Below, piece after piece: positions 1 through 9,038 of a stretch of 64,000 nucleotides of DNA. Made by a program: the position numbers and the translations under genes. The notes beneath the pieces are model-generated. The model ran no database searches. It was not told the DNA's origin and worked only from the letters and a program-made list of their open reading frames with translations. The stretch comes from Aphelidium insulamus (lineage: Eukaryota; Aphelidiomycota; Aphelidea; Aphelidiaceae). Position 1 is the stretch's first letter. Every line of letters starts with the position of its first letter. The DNA is taken from contig JAZDSV010000007.1 in assembly GCA_036784855.1 (NCBI GenBank), positions 62,001 through 126,000 on the forward strand, read 5' to 3'.

Positions 1-113
1 TGACGAAATTCCGTATGGACCCGACGGGCCGCGCCGTCATTGCCATCATGCGGCACTGTCGACGACTGCGAGAGTCTCGCGGTGGCGGTCTCACGCGCTT
101 TATCCTTCTATAA
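1..113 (+). CDS. 3' end of an unrecognised gene, cut by the window start
   Basis: The window opens inside a reading frame (codons from base 3) of 37 residues ending in TAA at 111-113; it includes FRMDPTGRAVIAIMRHC and a Gly/Arg-rich end. The reason to call it coding is that the same frame is repeated at 2312-2413 with the reading frame kept and a three-codon length difference. The family is not recognised. The homology continues for some tens of bases past the stop codon, so the duplication covers 3' flanking sequence as well. Confidence 0.45.
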   Translation, partial: TKFRMDPTGRAVIAIMRHCRRLRESRGGGLTRFILL

Positions 114-1003
114 TCAATACACTTCTTGCTGTAACATCAAACACCATGTAAACATGGGAGGACTTTACAAAGTGAGTTCTCGCATGATGCAGTATTCGTT
201 ATTAAATATAATATAAATAAATATATATAAATGAAGTGCCGTACGCAAACGACGTGAATGAAGCTAGCTCCGATTCTGGAGCTATAAGAATGTGTGGGCG
301 TCATTTGGACTAATAATAGGGCAGCTCAGTCGATACAGTTACTGCAAGACAGGTTGCTTTATCGCCATCCATGCATCCATGTAAGCCCCTATGCCATCAA
401 GGTGCCTCTGCAGCCATTCGGGCATTCACGGAGCACAACTAGAATTACTTTATTCCACTGAATTAATCTGCTCCAGTTATGGGGCGCACATTGCTGAAAC
501 ATGCGGATTAAACAGCGTTCGTTATTGATTGATTGATTTATTCATTAAACGTATCTATCCGGTCGGTCATGATGTTGCACCATTGGTTGCCCGAGTGCGT
601 GTTGACAAATACAAAATATGCTTCAGTTCAGTGATAAACTCCATGCGGAGTATAGCGGCGTGGTCAGCCGTCGCACTGCATGAAGAAGTTTGCAAGAAAA
701 AAGTTCGACAGTCGACACAGTCTATGAGTCGCAGTCATTTTAGCACAGAGAACGTTTCGTAGTAGCCGAAGCAGAGCTGAGTAAGAATGCTCGACTGTCG
801 CCTAGTGCGGCCAGCATGCAGACATTGTAGGAGAGCCGGGGCCGAGAGAATGGCATCAGTTTACCTCTGTCTCCCACTTGGCTTGATGTTGCTGTCACAA
901 CGGGCTTAAATTTGCTTTACCGGCTAAAGAGAGGAACATTTCAGCGAATCAGCTTCGACCTAATCAGCATCTCTTCCAATTCGTTATGGTCTGCTTTTCT
1001 GCA
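114..1003. other. Intergenic stretch with a repeat tail
   Basis: No convincing gene is seen. Bases 524-571 are the reverse complement of the 3' tail of the SINE-like element at 37181-37658. The remainder is A/T-rich with many stops in all frames; the 77-codon frame at 529-762 starts inside the repeat tail and resembles nothing known. Confidence 0.5.
524..571 (-). repeat. 3' tail of a SINE-like repeat
   Basis: Read on the minus strand this segment ends in repeated AATC units preceded by a conserved stretch containing GATACGTTTAATGAATAAAT. The same about 48 bases form the end of the element at 37611-37658 on the plus strand, with one obvious difference. Sequence further upstream on the minus strand does not match the tRNA-like head of that element, so this is either a truncated copy or another family sharing the tail. 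Confidence 0.6.
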
Positions 1004-1806
1004 ATGTCGAAATCGCAGCGCGTATGGTACCACCTTGTCAACGTAAATGGGGAGCCGTGCCTACAGACAGACCCATTTGTCGTCGATGATTATCCGGAAG
1101 ATCCGTTACTTGCGTTCGCATGGCTTATCAAAAACAGTCACAGAAAATACTTGGCAGCCATTGATGCAAGCGAAATGATCATGTTTGACAGTGAAGAAGC
1201 ATTTAGAAATTCGCAGAAACTAACGTTAACTACGCATGTGCATGCAGTGGGGCGCGATGTAGCAACACCTCTGTGGATAGTCTTGCCGACGAGAAGCGCG
1301 TTAATGGATGGCGTTCATGAAGAACAGGCTCAACGGTGCGGTATCGTGAAGAAGATTTGGTATGTCCTCGTGGACAAGAACGGGCATCCTCTACAAGGTT
1401 CTGATCCGAAATACGTCGAGGCTAACCCCAGAAAATACATCGCAACTTTCAAGGATGTCATTCATGGCAGCAATTTGGAACATTGTGCAGCGTTTGATGC
1501 CGGGGAGCTGCAAATATTTGATGGCCCGCAAGGATTTCGGAAACTACAACCCTTGGAGCCAGACCAAAGGCTGGAAAAGGTGGGTGATGGTAAAACAAGC
1601 GCATTGTGGGTACTTGTTCCCATTGTGAAGGACGTATATAAGCACGTTGTTGCGGAACCGGAGTCCCTGTCGGTAATATTCTATTTGTAATCTCTGTGAC
1701 TGCATTTAACCCTACGATATAGACCGAAGTTCCAGAGCAAGTCATCTCACAGTCCCCCGCTGTAGCTAGCACCATGAGAAATTGGGTGCGAAAACGTCAA
1801 ATGTGA
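1004..1806 (+). CDS. Protein with two tandem Crinkler-like header domains
   Basis: Exon 1 is 1004-1672, the intron 1673-1722 (GTAATA...ATATAG) and exon 2 1723-1806, giving about 251 residues; an in-frame ATG also lies at 986. Two units of about 100 residues repeat the same order: a beta-hairpin start (VWYHLVNVNGEP, then IWYVLVDKNGHP), an 'A.DA.E..(M/I)FD' core, and an 'LW(I/V)(L/V)(L/V)P' close. This pattern resembles the ubiquitin-like N-terminal domain of Crinkler (CRN) proteins, where a similar header precedes a C-terminal effector such as a nuclease, kinase or P-loop ATPase. No effector domain follows; the tail is short and includes VPEQVISQSPAVAST. No signal peptide is evident. The assignment rests on motif resemblance. 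A partial copy of the 3' end lies at 3421-3550. Confidence 0.6.
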
Positions 1807-2310
1807 CGGAAATTTGCTACTTATATATGGGCGAGTAAGTGTAAATTAAATGGGGTGGTGCCATCTTGCAACCAAGTCTTGCAGTAGCACTTGGTGCTGA
1901 AATTTTAGACAAGAATCCACCTTGGGAATACCTGCGACAAGTTGGAACCGGAAGGGGCATTTAAATGCAGAAGAGGCCAGTTATTTTGTGGCAGTTCAAC
2001 GTGGCAGACAACATGTGAGTGCTCCATGGTAGAAGCTCAATAAGAACGCACTCATATGTTGATATATACATGAGCATATACAAACATTGTGTCACCTTTG
2101 TCAACATTATAGGCCCTAGAGGAGAAGTTCATGGTGCTGCAATAATTGCTCAATGAACTTATGGAACAGCCATTGCCGCCAGTTGACGCTGCATATTTAT
2201 GTGCACAACACTGTTGACGACAAGGAGAATCAGAATCAAGCTTTAGACTGCAACATCTACAACTTATAACACACTGACTGTGACAGGCATTCAAATAAAC
2301 TGCCAACGCC
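1807..2310. other. Intergenic stretch, nothing recognised
   Basis: Both strands are interrupted by stops. Only short unconvincing frames exist (for example minus 2052-2306). It separates the CRN-like gene from the second copy of the left-edge repeat. Confidence 0.4.
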
Positions 2311-2503
2311 GACGAAATTCCGCATGGACCCGACGGGCTGCGCCGTCATTGCCATCATGCGGCACTGTCGGCAGTCCCGCGGTGGTGGTCTCACGCGCTT
2401 TATCCGTCTATAATCAACACACTTCAACGGGGTGTAACATAAAAGACCACGCGCTTTATCCGTCTATAATCAACACACTTCAACGGGATGTAACATAAAA
2501 GAC
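2311..2503 (+). repeat. Second copy of the left-edge coding relic plus a 56-bp tandem duplication
   Basis: Bases 2311-2440 match 2-145 with scattered differences and a 9-base length difference that keeps frame; the shared frame ends in TAA at 2411-2413. The segment beginning CACGCGCTTTATCCG is then duplicated in tandem with a 56-bp period: 2392-2447 and 2448-2503 differ mainly by one G/A change. The result is a fragment of a gene end plus 3' flank, locally re-duplicated, just downstream (on the genomic plus strand) of the CRN-like gene and beside the end of the MTFP1 gene. Confidence 0.7.
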
Positions 2504-2584
2504 CACGTTGATTAAGACATTTCTTGCTACAATACAGAAATCACCAGCATGTTCAATCTAGTTGATTTCCATCCACTCCAATTA

Positions 2585-3318
2585 TCACTTGCTCTCTGAG
2601 CCATGTCCGTGCATAGACGGCGCATGCAAAAGCGTGTGGCCCAGCCGGTCACCGAGTGCCGTGAATGCCATGTCACACACGCGCTCCACGGCCTCGTCAA
2701 ACATGAACGGGAGCGCCGGCACCACCGCCAGACCCACGAACGTCGGTGTGAGCCGCACCCATTTGGGCACCTTGGCTACGGCGGCGGCGGTGGCCTGTGC
2801 CGAAGGCGTGACAGTAGAGTTGATGCTCTTCACGGCATTGTTGGCGGAAGGTGGTGTGGTAGTGGTGGCTGCCGCGTTAGTGGCATAGCGATTGACGGCC
2901 CAGCTGGCAGCGTGCACCGTCTGGTGGATGGTCACTGCTGGTAGCAGCATCGACGCCAGCGACTGGAACACGGTGCGGTGTGCAGCGGTGAGCGCCACCT
3001 GTTCCGTGGTGCAGTTGGGGTGCGCTGCCTGCACTTGGCGCGTGTGCGTGTATATGTCGTAGCCAATGTAGGTCCATGCCAGTGCGTACGTGGATCGCAC
3101 CACGGCCGGTCGCGTCAGTGGTCTGCGCACAGAGAGTGAGTACAAGAATACACATCTCGTGGGATTGGGACACACCGAAATGCCTCGCCCAGATCACTGC
3201 TGTATGCCAGGTAGCGTTTTGCCGCCAGAGCCGCGGTCTTCAAGCGCACGGTGTACGCGGCATAGCGCGACAAGTCTGGATTCTCGTCGTCGGCCCCGGT
3301 GGCAATCGGAGCTGGCAT
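2585..3318 (-). CDS. MTFP1: Mitochondrial fission process protein 1 homologue
   Basis: Two exons on the minus strand: exon 1 encodes MPAPIATGADDENPDLSRYA and on through YSSDLGEAFR (an upstream in-frame ATG at 3363 could add 15 residues); exon 2 begins RPLTRPAVVRSTYALAWTYI. The intron starts GTGTGTCCC and ends GCGCAG near 3120. The 'Y..LGEAFR' signature, the following 'P.VV..SYA.A..Y' segment, and the later 'TVFQSLASMLLPAVTIHQTV' and 'P.FVGLAVVPALPFMFDEAV' membrane segments follow the MTFP1/MTP18 family, an inner mitochondrial membrane protein that promotes fission. An Ala/Thr-rich insert of about 35 residues before the last hydrophobic segment looks lineage-specific. Family recognition is by motif order; mitochondrial location is family knowledge. 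Confidence 0.8.
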
Positions 3319-3420
3319 TCTTTGCTCTTGGATATTTAACCGGTTCACTGGTGCCTTTGCCAATCAACCGCGACCGCGACCTATTTAGCCGTCTGTCATC
3401 GGTCGGTTTCTAGCAAAACT

Positions 3421-3550
3421 CTATTTCTTTGTTGACTGCTTTTAACCGACTGCGATATAGACCTCAGTTCCAGAGCAAGTCATCTCACGCTCCCCCGCTG
3501 TAGCTAATACCATGGCAAAAGCGTCGGATATGACATCAAGATTTCTATAG
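3421..3550 (+). pseudogene. Partial copy of the CRN-like gene's intron end and last exon
   Basis: Bases 3421-3460 resemble the 3' part of the intron at 1681-1722, including the GATATAG acceptor, and 3461-3550 resemble exon 2 (shared VPEQVIS.SPAVA.TM), then diverge. No header domain of this gene is found upstream; the MTFP1 gene lies there on the other strand. It is best read as a 3' fragment left by duplication or exchange. Confidence 0.65.
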
Positions 3551-3934
3551 ATTATCGATGCGTCATTTGTTGCGACTTCAAGTTTAATCTATCTTTATTT
3601 ATCAGATTATAAGGCGATTTGATCGGATTTTGGACACTGCAGCAACCAAATGAGTCGAGGTAATAGCGAACTGACGGACGCTGTTTGTTCAGCTACTACA
3701 GACAAATCAAAATATTTTGTCGGGCCATTGTTGATCGAACTCGCCAGCTGGGACGTTCTGGTCTGTCAATTTAATTGTAAATAAAATTAATTGGATAAAA
3801 AAATATATCAAAATATCACGCTCCCAGAATCTGAGAAACAATAGGCCACCCCAAGATTACGGTAACAACGGATGATCTAGGCTAACGCGATTGGACACAT
3901 TTCACTGAGCACCGGCTCAATTCAATGACCACTG
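3551..3934. other. Intergenic stretch, nothing recognised
   Basis: A/T-rich sequence with no long frame on either strand; it presumably carries the promoter of the gene starting at 3935/3959. Confidence 0.4.
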
Positions 3935-4855
3935 TTGTTTACCGAAATTGCTTCATCAATGGCAGCATCGAACAAATTGGTGTCAACCAGCACCAAAATA
4001 TATTTGGAAGACTCTCTGAAGCGGGAATTACAGAAAAATCAGTACATACTTGCCAAGGAGATTCGGAACTTGTCTGATATGAAGTATCAACTTGACTTGC
4101 GTCACAAAGACTGCATGAGACGTTTAAAGGAGGATGCCATGAAAGACAATTCTGACAATTTGAAATCTTACCTATGGCGCCATATAAATCTTCAACAAGA
4201 GCTCAGAGCATCCTGCACGACGCAGAAAAATATGTGTCAATGTGCGTCAGAAACTGCAGAGTCTCACATCAAACTTGCTGGAATATCGGTCATGATCCGC
4301 AACGGTTCACGAGAGTCCAACTGGTATTTTGAAGACTCGATGGTATCGGACAATCAAATAACGATGGCAAATGATGCAATTACAAAAGCTGCGCGGATTA
4401 CAGGAGAGTTGGAACAGCTACTGCACAACTCCAATGTCCAGATTGAGCTGTTCCAAAGAATATTGTTGGATCCGTTGAGCAACGTGAAAAATGAAGTCCG
4501 TTCTTACTGCGACCACGTGACCGCTCAAGAGACTGCACAATTGCTGTTGGGCGGCCGCAAGTCTGACGCACAATCTCAAACTGAGACAGGCAGTGTTCCG
4601 GATGCGAAAGACGCCGAGATCATTGATCGAGCGCAGCTTGAAAAAGACACGGTGGACGCCAAGTGCCAGGTCGCACACAAGCCGGCGATTGCAACTTCGA
4701 CGTCTACAAGCACACAGGTCTACAATTCAACAATTGGAGCTGCGATGCACCGAGTGCAGCCAGCTCCCAAACACAGCATTTGGCGCCGCCTTGCGTTCTG
4801 GAAAAACAATGATTCTAGTGCGCCGATGCAACCGCCACCTGAATACTCAGAGTGA
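3935..4855 (+). CDS. Unrecognised coiled-coil protein
   Basis: A single uninterrupted frame of 306 codons; the second ATG at 3959 (MAASNKLVSTSTKIYL) is an equally possible start. Residues about 20-210 are rich in Lys, Glu, Gln and Leu with heptad-like spacing, suggesting long helices or a coiled coil. Residues 210-270 are Ser/Thr-rich, and the end is basic then Pro-rich (SIWRRLAFWKN, MQPPPEYSE); PPEY is a PPxY motif that WW domains of HECT E3 ligases can bind. No signal peptide or membrane segment is clear. The family is not recognised. The transposon at 4912 inserted only 57 bases after its stop codon. Confidence 0.6.
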   Translation: MFTEIASSMAASNKLVSTSTKIYLEDSLKRELQKNQYILAKEIRNLSDMKYQLDLRHKDCMRRLKEDAMKDNSDNLKSYLWRHINLQQELRASCTTQKNMCQCASETAESHIKLAGISVMIRNGSRESNWYFEDSMVSDNQITMANDAITKAARITGELEQLLHNSNVQIELFQRILLDPLSNVKNEVRSYCDHVTAQETAQLLLGGRKSDAQSQTETGSVPDAKDAEIIDRAQLEKDTVDAKCQVAHKPAIATSTSTSTQVYNSTIGAAMHRVQPAPKHSIWRRLAFWKNNDSSAPMQPPPEYSE

Positions 4856-4902
4856 TCGACAATTATGATCACTCCTAACGGTGCGGGAGTTTGTCACGCT
4901 CA

Positions 4903-4911
4903 ATAAAAAAA
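4903..4911 (+). repeat. Left target-site duplication of the transposon
   Basis: ATAAAAAAA, identical to 6266-6274 on the other side of the element; nine bases is the usual duplication length for Mutator-like elements. Confidence 0.85.
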
Positions 4912-6265
4912 GGGAATTACAATCACAGCCCCCCGGGGGTTGCCAGGCACCTCCGGCCCCCATTAAAAAAGTGGACTTAGCGGTTGTTGCTACTTTGACC
5001 TGCTGTTGCGTAAACAGGAAAAGTGGTCTCTCCTTGGGCACAAGTTAACGTTCAACTGGTGGAACAATTGCTACAAATCGCGCCGAGTCAATGAACAAGT
5101 CACTAAAGTGCATGGTGGACACATCAACAACACTAGTGTACCTTTTCAAGCGTGTGTGCCAAGACGTCAAGGACAGGTGAAGTGACATAGTGCCGTGCAT
5201 CTGCATCTACATGTTTGTAACACTGCCTCAGGTACAAAGAGCGTAAGTTGGTTCAATCTGGTCGGCGCTGCACAGAGGAAGTTTTTGACAAAAAGTTTGG
5301 CAAGGCATTGACAGACCTGCCACTAAGCCATACAATTGCGTCCGGAATGACTTGATAACTTGCACAATGAAGTACACAGTCCAGGTGGCAGTAGAGGGTA
5401 GAGAAAGAGCTTCATTTATTACTTACTGAGAACATTAAGGCATCACGGTCACTTGCCGCAAGTCAAACACGAGTCGCCAGGTGCATGTGGATGAGAATGA
5501 TGCAATATTCAAGTGCAGCTGCTATATGTGGATCGTGTATGGCTTGCCATGTGTGCACATGCTACGCGCCTCAGTTGGGACGGAGAAGAAAATCCATAGT
5601 GATATTTGGTTACCTCGCTGGTACTCCACGGAGCAAGATGTGCTGGCAAGACGTGTCCGATGGCGTGCCACCACTCAGCCAACAACCCACTTGCCTGAAG
5701 GTAAGTATACAATGCCACTAACACCAACTGACCTACAGGCGTGGCAGCTGGCAGCAGACATGTTCGCTATGGCAAAATGATGGGCTTCTTTACGGAGGCC
5801 GCCAAGGTGATGGCAGAGCATGCATTGGTCTATGATGCCATGCATGACAAGGCGATTGCACTGGTGCAGGAAGTGTTTGACGCTCGTAACGAGTCTACGA
5901 GTGGCAGCAGCACGTCAGCACGTGGCATAGCACAGATACTCAACCCACCAGCACCGGCTACTCGTGGCAGAAAGCCCGGCAAGCGTCTCCTCTCTGCCGC
6001 AGAGAAGCGCAGTAAGACGGCCCGCAATCAGAAGCGCTGAAAGGAGTGCTTGGAATAACCCTGTGGGTAGGTCATGGTCAGCCACCCATTCTTGCTTATC
6101 ACACGCAGCACACGGCACAGGCAACGCCGGCGCATGAGCAGCGGTAAGGGAGTGATAATACAGAATAAATGTCTATAACGGTGTTTGTGTGCCGCCTAAG
6201 TCCACTTAATATATGGGGGGTCGCGGGCGCCTGGCAACCCCCGGGGGGCTGTGATTGTAATTCCC
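4912..6265. mobile_element. Mutator-like (MULE) DNA transposon with a transposase remnant
   Basis: The ends are inverted repeats of about 75 bases: GGGAATTACAATCACAGCCC at 4912 is matched in reverse complement ending at 6265, and the similarity runs inward to the AAGTGGACTTAG segment. A perfect 9-bp duplication (ATAAAAAAA) flanks it. Inside on the plus strand is the C-terminal part of a MULE transposase: a frame around 5070-5175 reads TNRAESMNKSLK, like the family's 'TNNRVESFN..LK' motif, and 5481-5780 carries a SWIM zinc finger (C.C...GLPC.H). The N-terminal and catalytic DDE part does not fit in 1.35 kb, so the copy is internally shortened and non-autonomous. The well-matched ends and intact duplication suggest a recent insertion. 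Confidence 0.9.
5481..6040 (+). CDS. MULE transposase C-terminal remnant (SWIM zinc finger)
   Basis: The frame at 5481-5780 contains CSCYMWIVYGLPCVHML, a CxCx(n)CxH SWIM finger typical of Mutator/FAR1-type transposases. The frame at 5741-6040 continues with a helical segment (AKVMAEHALVYDAMHDKAIA) and a basic tail (RGRKPGKRLLSAAEKRSKTA). The switch between the two overlapping frames could be an intron near 5705-5755 (GTAAGT... CTACAG), which would join them naturally. The protein would bind DNA as part of a transposase but lacks the catalytic core. Confidence 0.65.
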
Positions 6266-6274
6266 ATAAAAAAA
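6266..6274 (+). repeat. Right target-site duplication of the transposon
   Basis: ATAAAAAAA, identical to 4903-4911. Confidence 0.85.
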
Positions 6275-6332
6275 TGGTAATGGTATCACAACTATGGTGC
6301 AATGAATTGGTGTGGTATTGAAAAGAACAGAA

Positions 6333-8579
6333 CTAGGACGTGGCCGCCGCTGGAAAGCAGTAGCTGCGCGAAACACCCCACGAACAGCTGGTACCATCGG
6401 CATTCATCGTGCATGCATTCACTTGAACGCCAAAGCGCCCTTTGCATCGCTTGAGTGCCAGACCGGGAGCCTTGGTTGTGGAGTAGCCGTCTGCCGCCGG
6501 GCAGGAACAGCTGCTAACAATCGGGGGCTATGGCAGTCAGATCACAATGTAATTAATGATCAACCATACCGGTGTTGTGGTCGGAAGTGGCGACAATGTA
6601 CTCCACGTTGTCTGAGTCGACGACACTGTTGGTGTAGTCGTGGTCAACATCGAGCTGCTGCTTGTTGCAGGGCTACTGGTGGTAGTGGAAGTGGTGGTTG
6701 CACTGCTACTCTTGGATGAACTAGTGGTGCTCAAAGATGTTGTGGAGCTGGCGGAAGAACTGCTGGAGATCGCTGTTGTGGTACTCGTGATAGTGGCTGT
6801 GGGCGATGTAGTAGTGGATGACGGAGACTAAGAGTTTTATGAGTATGGTATTATTAGCATTAAACGTACCGCAGCACCAGCAGTACGATTGCCAGCCACT
6901 GCCTCCAAGTTTCCTAGTACCAACTTGCTTACATCTAGAAGTGATTTATGAGACGCTAAGCACATTTGCGTCTTTACCAAATGCGTATCCGGGATCTGTG
7001 CCGACCAGATTCCCAAACGAATACTGTACCATACTCATCCACGTAGGACCCAATAAGTTTTCACGAGGTGGCAGGTGTGCACGAATAACGGCCAGTAATG
7101 TGCGCCAGTCATAACGAAAACTTATTGCACCAGCATCACCGCCTTTTGACTGACGCCGAGCAGAGAGCTGTTGAAAGTAGGTATCAGCCGCTGAACTGAT
7201 TGTGGACCAGCTGATGCTGCCGTAAATAGCAGAAGCACCATTGGTCAAGTATGGGTAAGTCGATTTGAGAATGTCCAGGAACTTGGCAACATCAGCCCAC
7301 TTGATGGCGTAGTCGTACACCTGGGTGGACTGGTCTAGCAACTGGCACACCTTCCGGATGTCGGTGCTATGGCCACCGTACCCGTCCATGCCGCACTGGC
7401 TGATGGGATCCTGTGAGGCCGTGCAGCCGCACAACTTGGACTTTTGGTCTCCATACACACCGCTGGAAAGGTTTATTAATATAGTCAAGTAGTCAAATGT
7501 TTTTCCAATGTGTTACTCACCGGTTGTAGACATACATCGCCGCTCCAAACTCCATGGCATCCCGAGATTTGCGACTAGTACGCAGGTCCCACGGCGCACG
7601 CATACCGAATCCCGGAACCATCAAAAGCGCATTGTAGCGCCAGTGGAAATCAAGCGATGTCAGCACCACCGCACGGTACAAATTCTTTGTCCAGTACTGG
7701 TGTAGGGTATCCAGCTGCGGCAGCGCTGATATGGTCACATCGAGCATGAATGCCGCGTCTTGCTGATCAGCGGTGTAGTTGAACCGTCCAGGGAATATCG
7801 AAACTGTGGTGGACTGTGACATATCAATATCGTCAAAGAATAAATACAACAACTACAACAATTGTTATTTACCATTCCAAACTTTTCCACCTGAAACGGG
7901 CCATCTTTGTTCCCATCAGTACCGTAGCCGTAATGCGTACCATACAGATCGTATCCCTTGTCCACATCGGCTGCAAGGAACTGGCCGCTCTCACCCGGCT
8001 GTCCTGGTCCGACTGCCGGCGCGAAACTCTCCTTGGACGACAGTCCCAGCAGCATGTGCGGATTCATGCCGTACTCGTCCATCGCGTACGCCAGAAACAT
8101 TCCGAATACCTTGTCCGGCAGTCGGACATTCACCGCCGTGTTTGAGATGGACACGCTCTGGCCGTTGGCCGGCCGCCCGATAAACATTTGCGTGGGGTTG
8201 GCATCGTATTGCGCGGCCGGTGCCAGAAGCGGGCACACGTAATCCGCACTGGAATCTTTGTTCGCGGTCCACAGCGACGCCGAGTCGTAGCCGGGCCAGG
8301 CGACAATCTGCGCCACCTGACTGGCGAGCGAGTCGACGCGCAACGACAGCGAGGCCGACAAGTGGACGGTGGATGTCATGCCGCGAATAGTGTCTGGGGC
8401 GTTCTTCACCGGTAAATCGTACCAGAGACCACCCGGCCCCTGAGACGGACCGCCCGTGTATGTGCACTGCTGCGCCTGAACAGTGTGAACAACGGGAAAT
8501 ATGATTGCATTACGTGACTGACCTCTGTGACAGAGGCGCACATCGCCAGTGCCGCAAGAACCGTTAGTTCCGATAGCAT
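6333..8579 (-). CDS. Secreted lysozyme/transglycosylase-like protein with Ser/Thr linker and Cys-rich tail
   Basis: Seven exons read well on the minus strand: 8579-8523, 8475-7873, 7813-7521, 7462-6978, 6934-6870, 6827-6571 and 6527-6333, with introns of about 40-60 bases. The start is MLSELTVLAALAMCASVTEA, a clear signal peptide split by the first intron. The core contains LLGLSSKESFAPAV and, about 40 residues later, DGPFQVEKFG; this 'ES' followed by 'G.xQ' spacing resembles the catalytic Glu region of GH23 / soluble lytic transglycosylase folds, so an enzyme acting on cell-wall glycan is plausible but unproven. A long Ser/Thr stretch (exon 6) is probably O-glycosylated. Exon 7 has six or more Cys (SCSCPAADGYS, RSYCFPAAATS) and may bind wall polysaccharide. 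The modular layout resembles secreted fungal glycoside hydrolases. Confidence 0.7.
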
Positions 8580-9038
8580 TACGGAAGTATTGATGAAGAT
8601 GAGGAAGTCTTGAACAAGTTTTCGAGATCAAAATATCCCCACGAGACCACATATTGTCCATTGAACGCGTCGCGCATTATTGTTGCGCCGCGTTTCGTTG
8701 CCAAGAATGCGCGAACAGTGATCGCGAATTGTTTATTTAATTACAACCTAACCTTGACCTTGACGGCTATTAAGGTTGAAAATATTCTTTGCATTCTTCA
8801 TGTTGTACAAAATTCTCTTAGTACATACCTCACGTGGGGCATTCGCGCCACGCGAGGAACCGCACAAATGTAATGCAGACTGCAATGATGCTCCAAAGCA
8901 AAAGCTCTAGAATTACTCGGGACACATTCCCGAGAAAATGCCATTATAGTCTGAGCAGTCCATTGCAGCAATATAGATGAGAATACATTATTGTAAACTG
9001 CAATGCAAGTATTTAGTCAACTGAGTGCGTGATTGCAA
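8580..9038. other. Intergenic stretch, nothing recognised
   Basis: Upstream region of the secreted gene on one side and 3' flank of the syntaxin gene on the other. The longest frame (plus 8610-8873) shows no recognisable feature. Confidence 0.4.

Noticed and set aside
529-762. A 77-codon frame near the left edge
   Set aside because: It begins inside a repeat tail and has no recognisable feature.
6640-6831. Plus-strand Val/Leu-rich frame that looks like a membrane protein
   Set aside because: It is the complement of the Ser/Thr-rich exon of the secreted gene on the minus strand.
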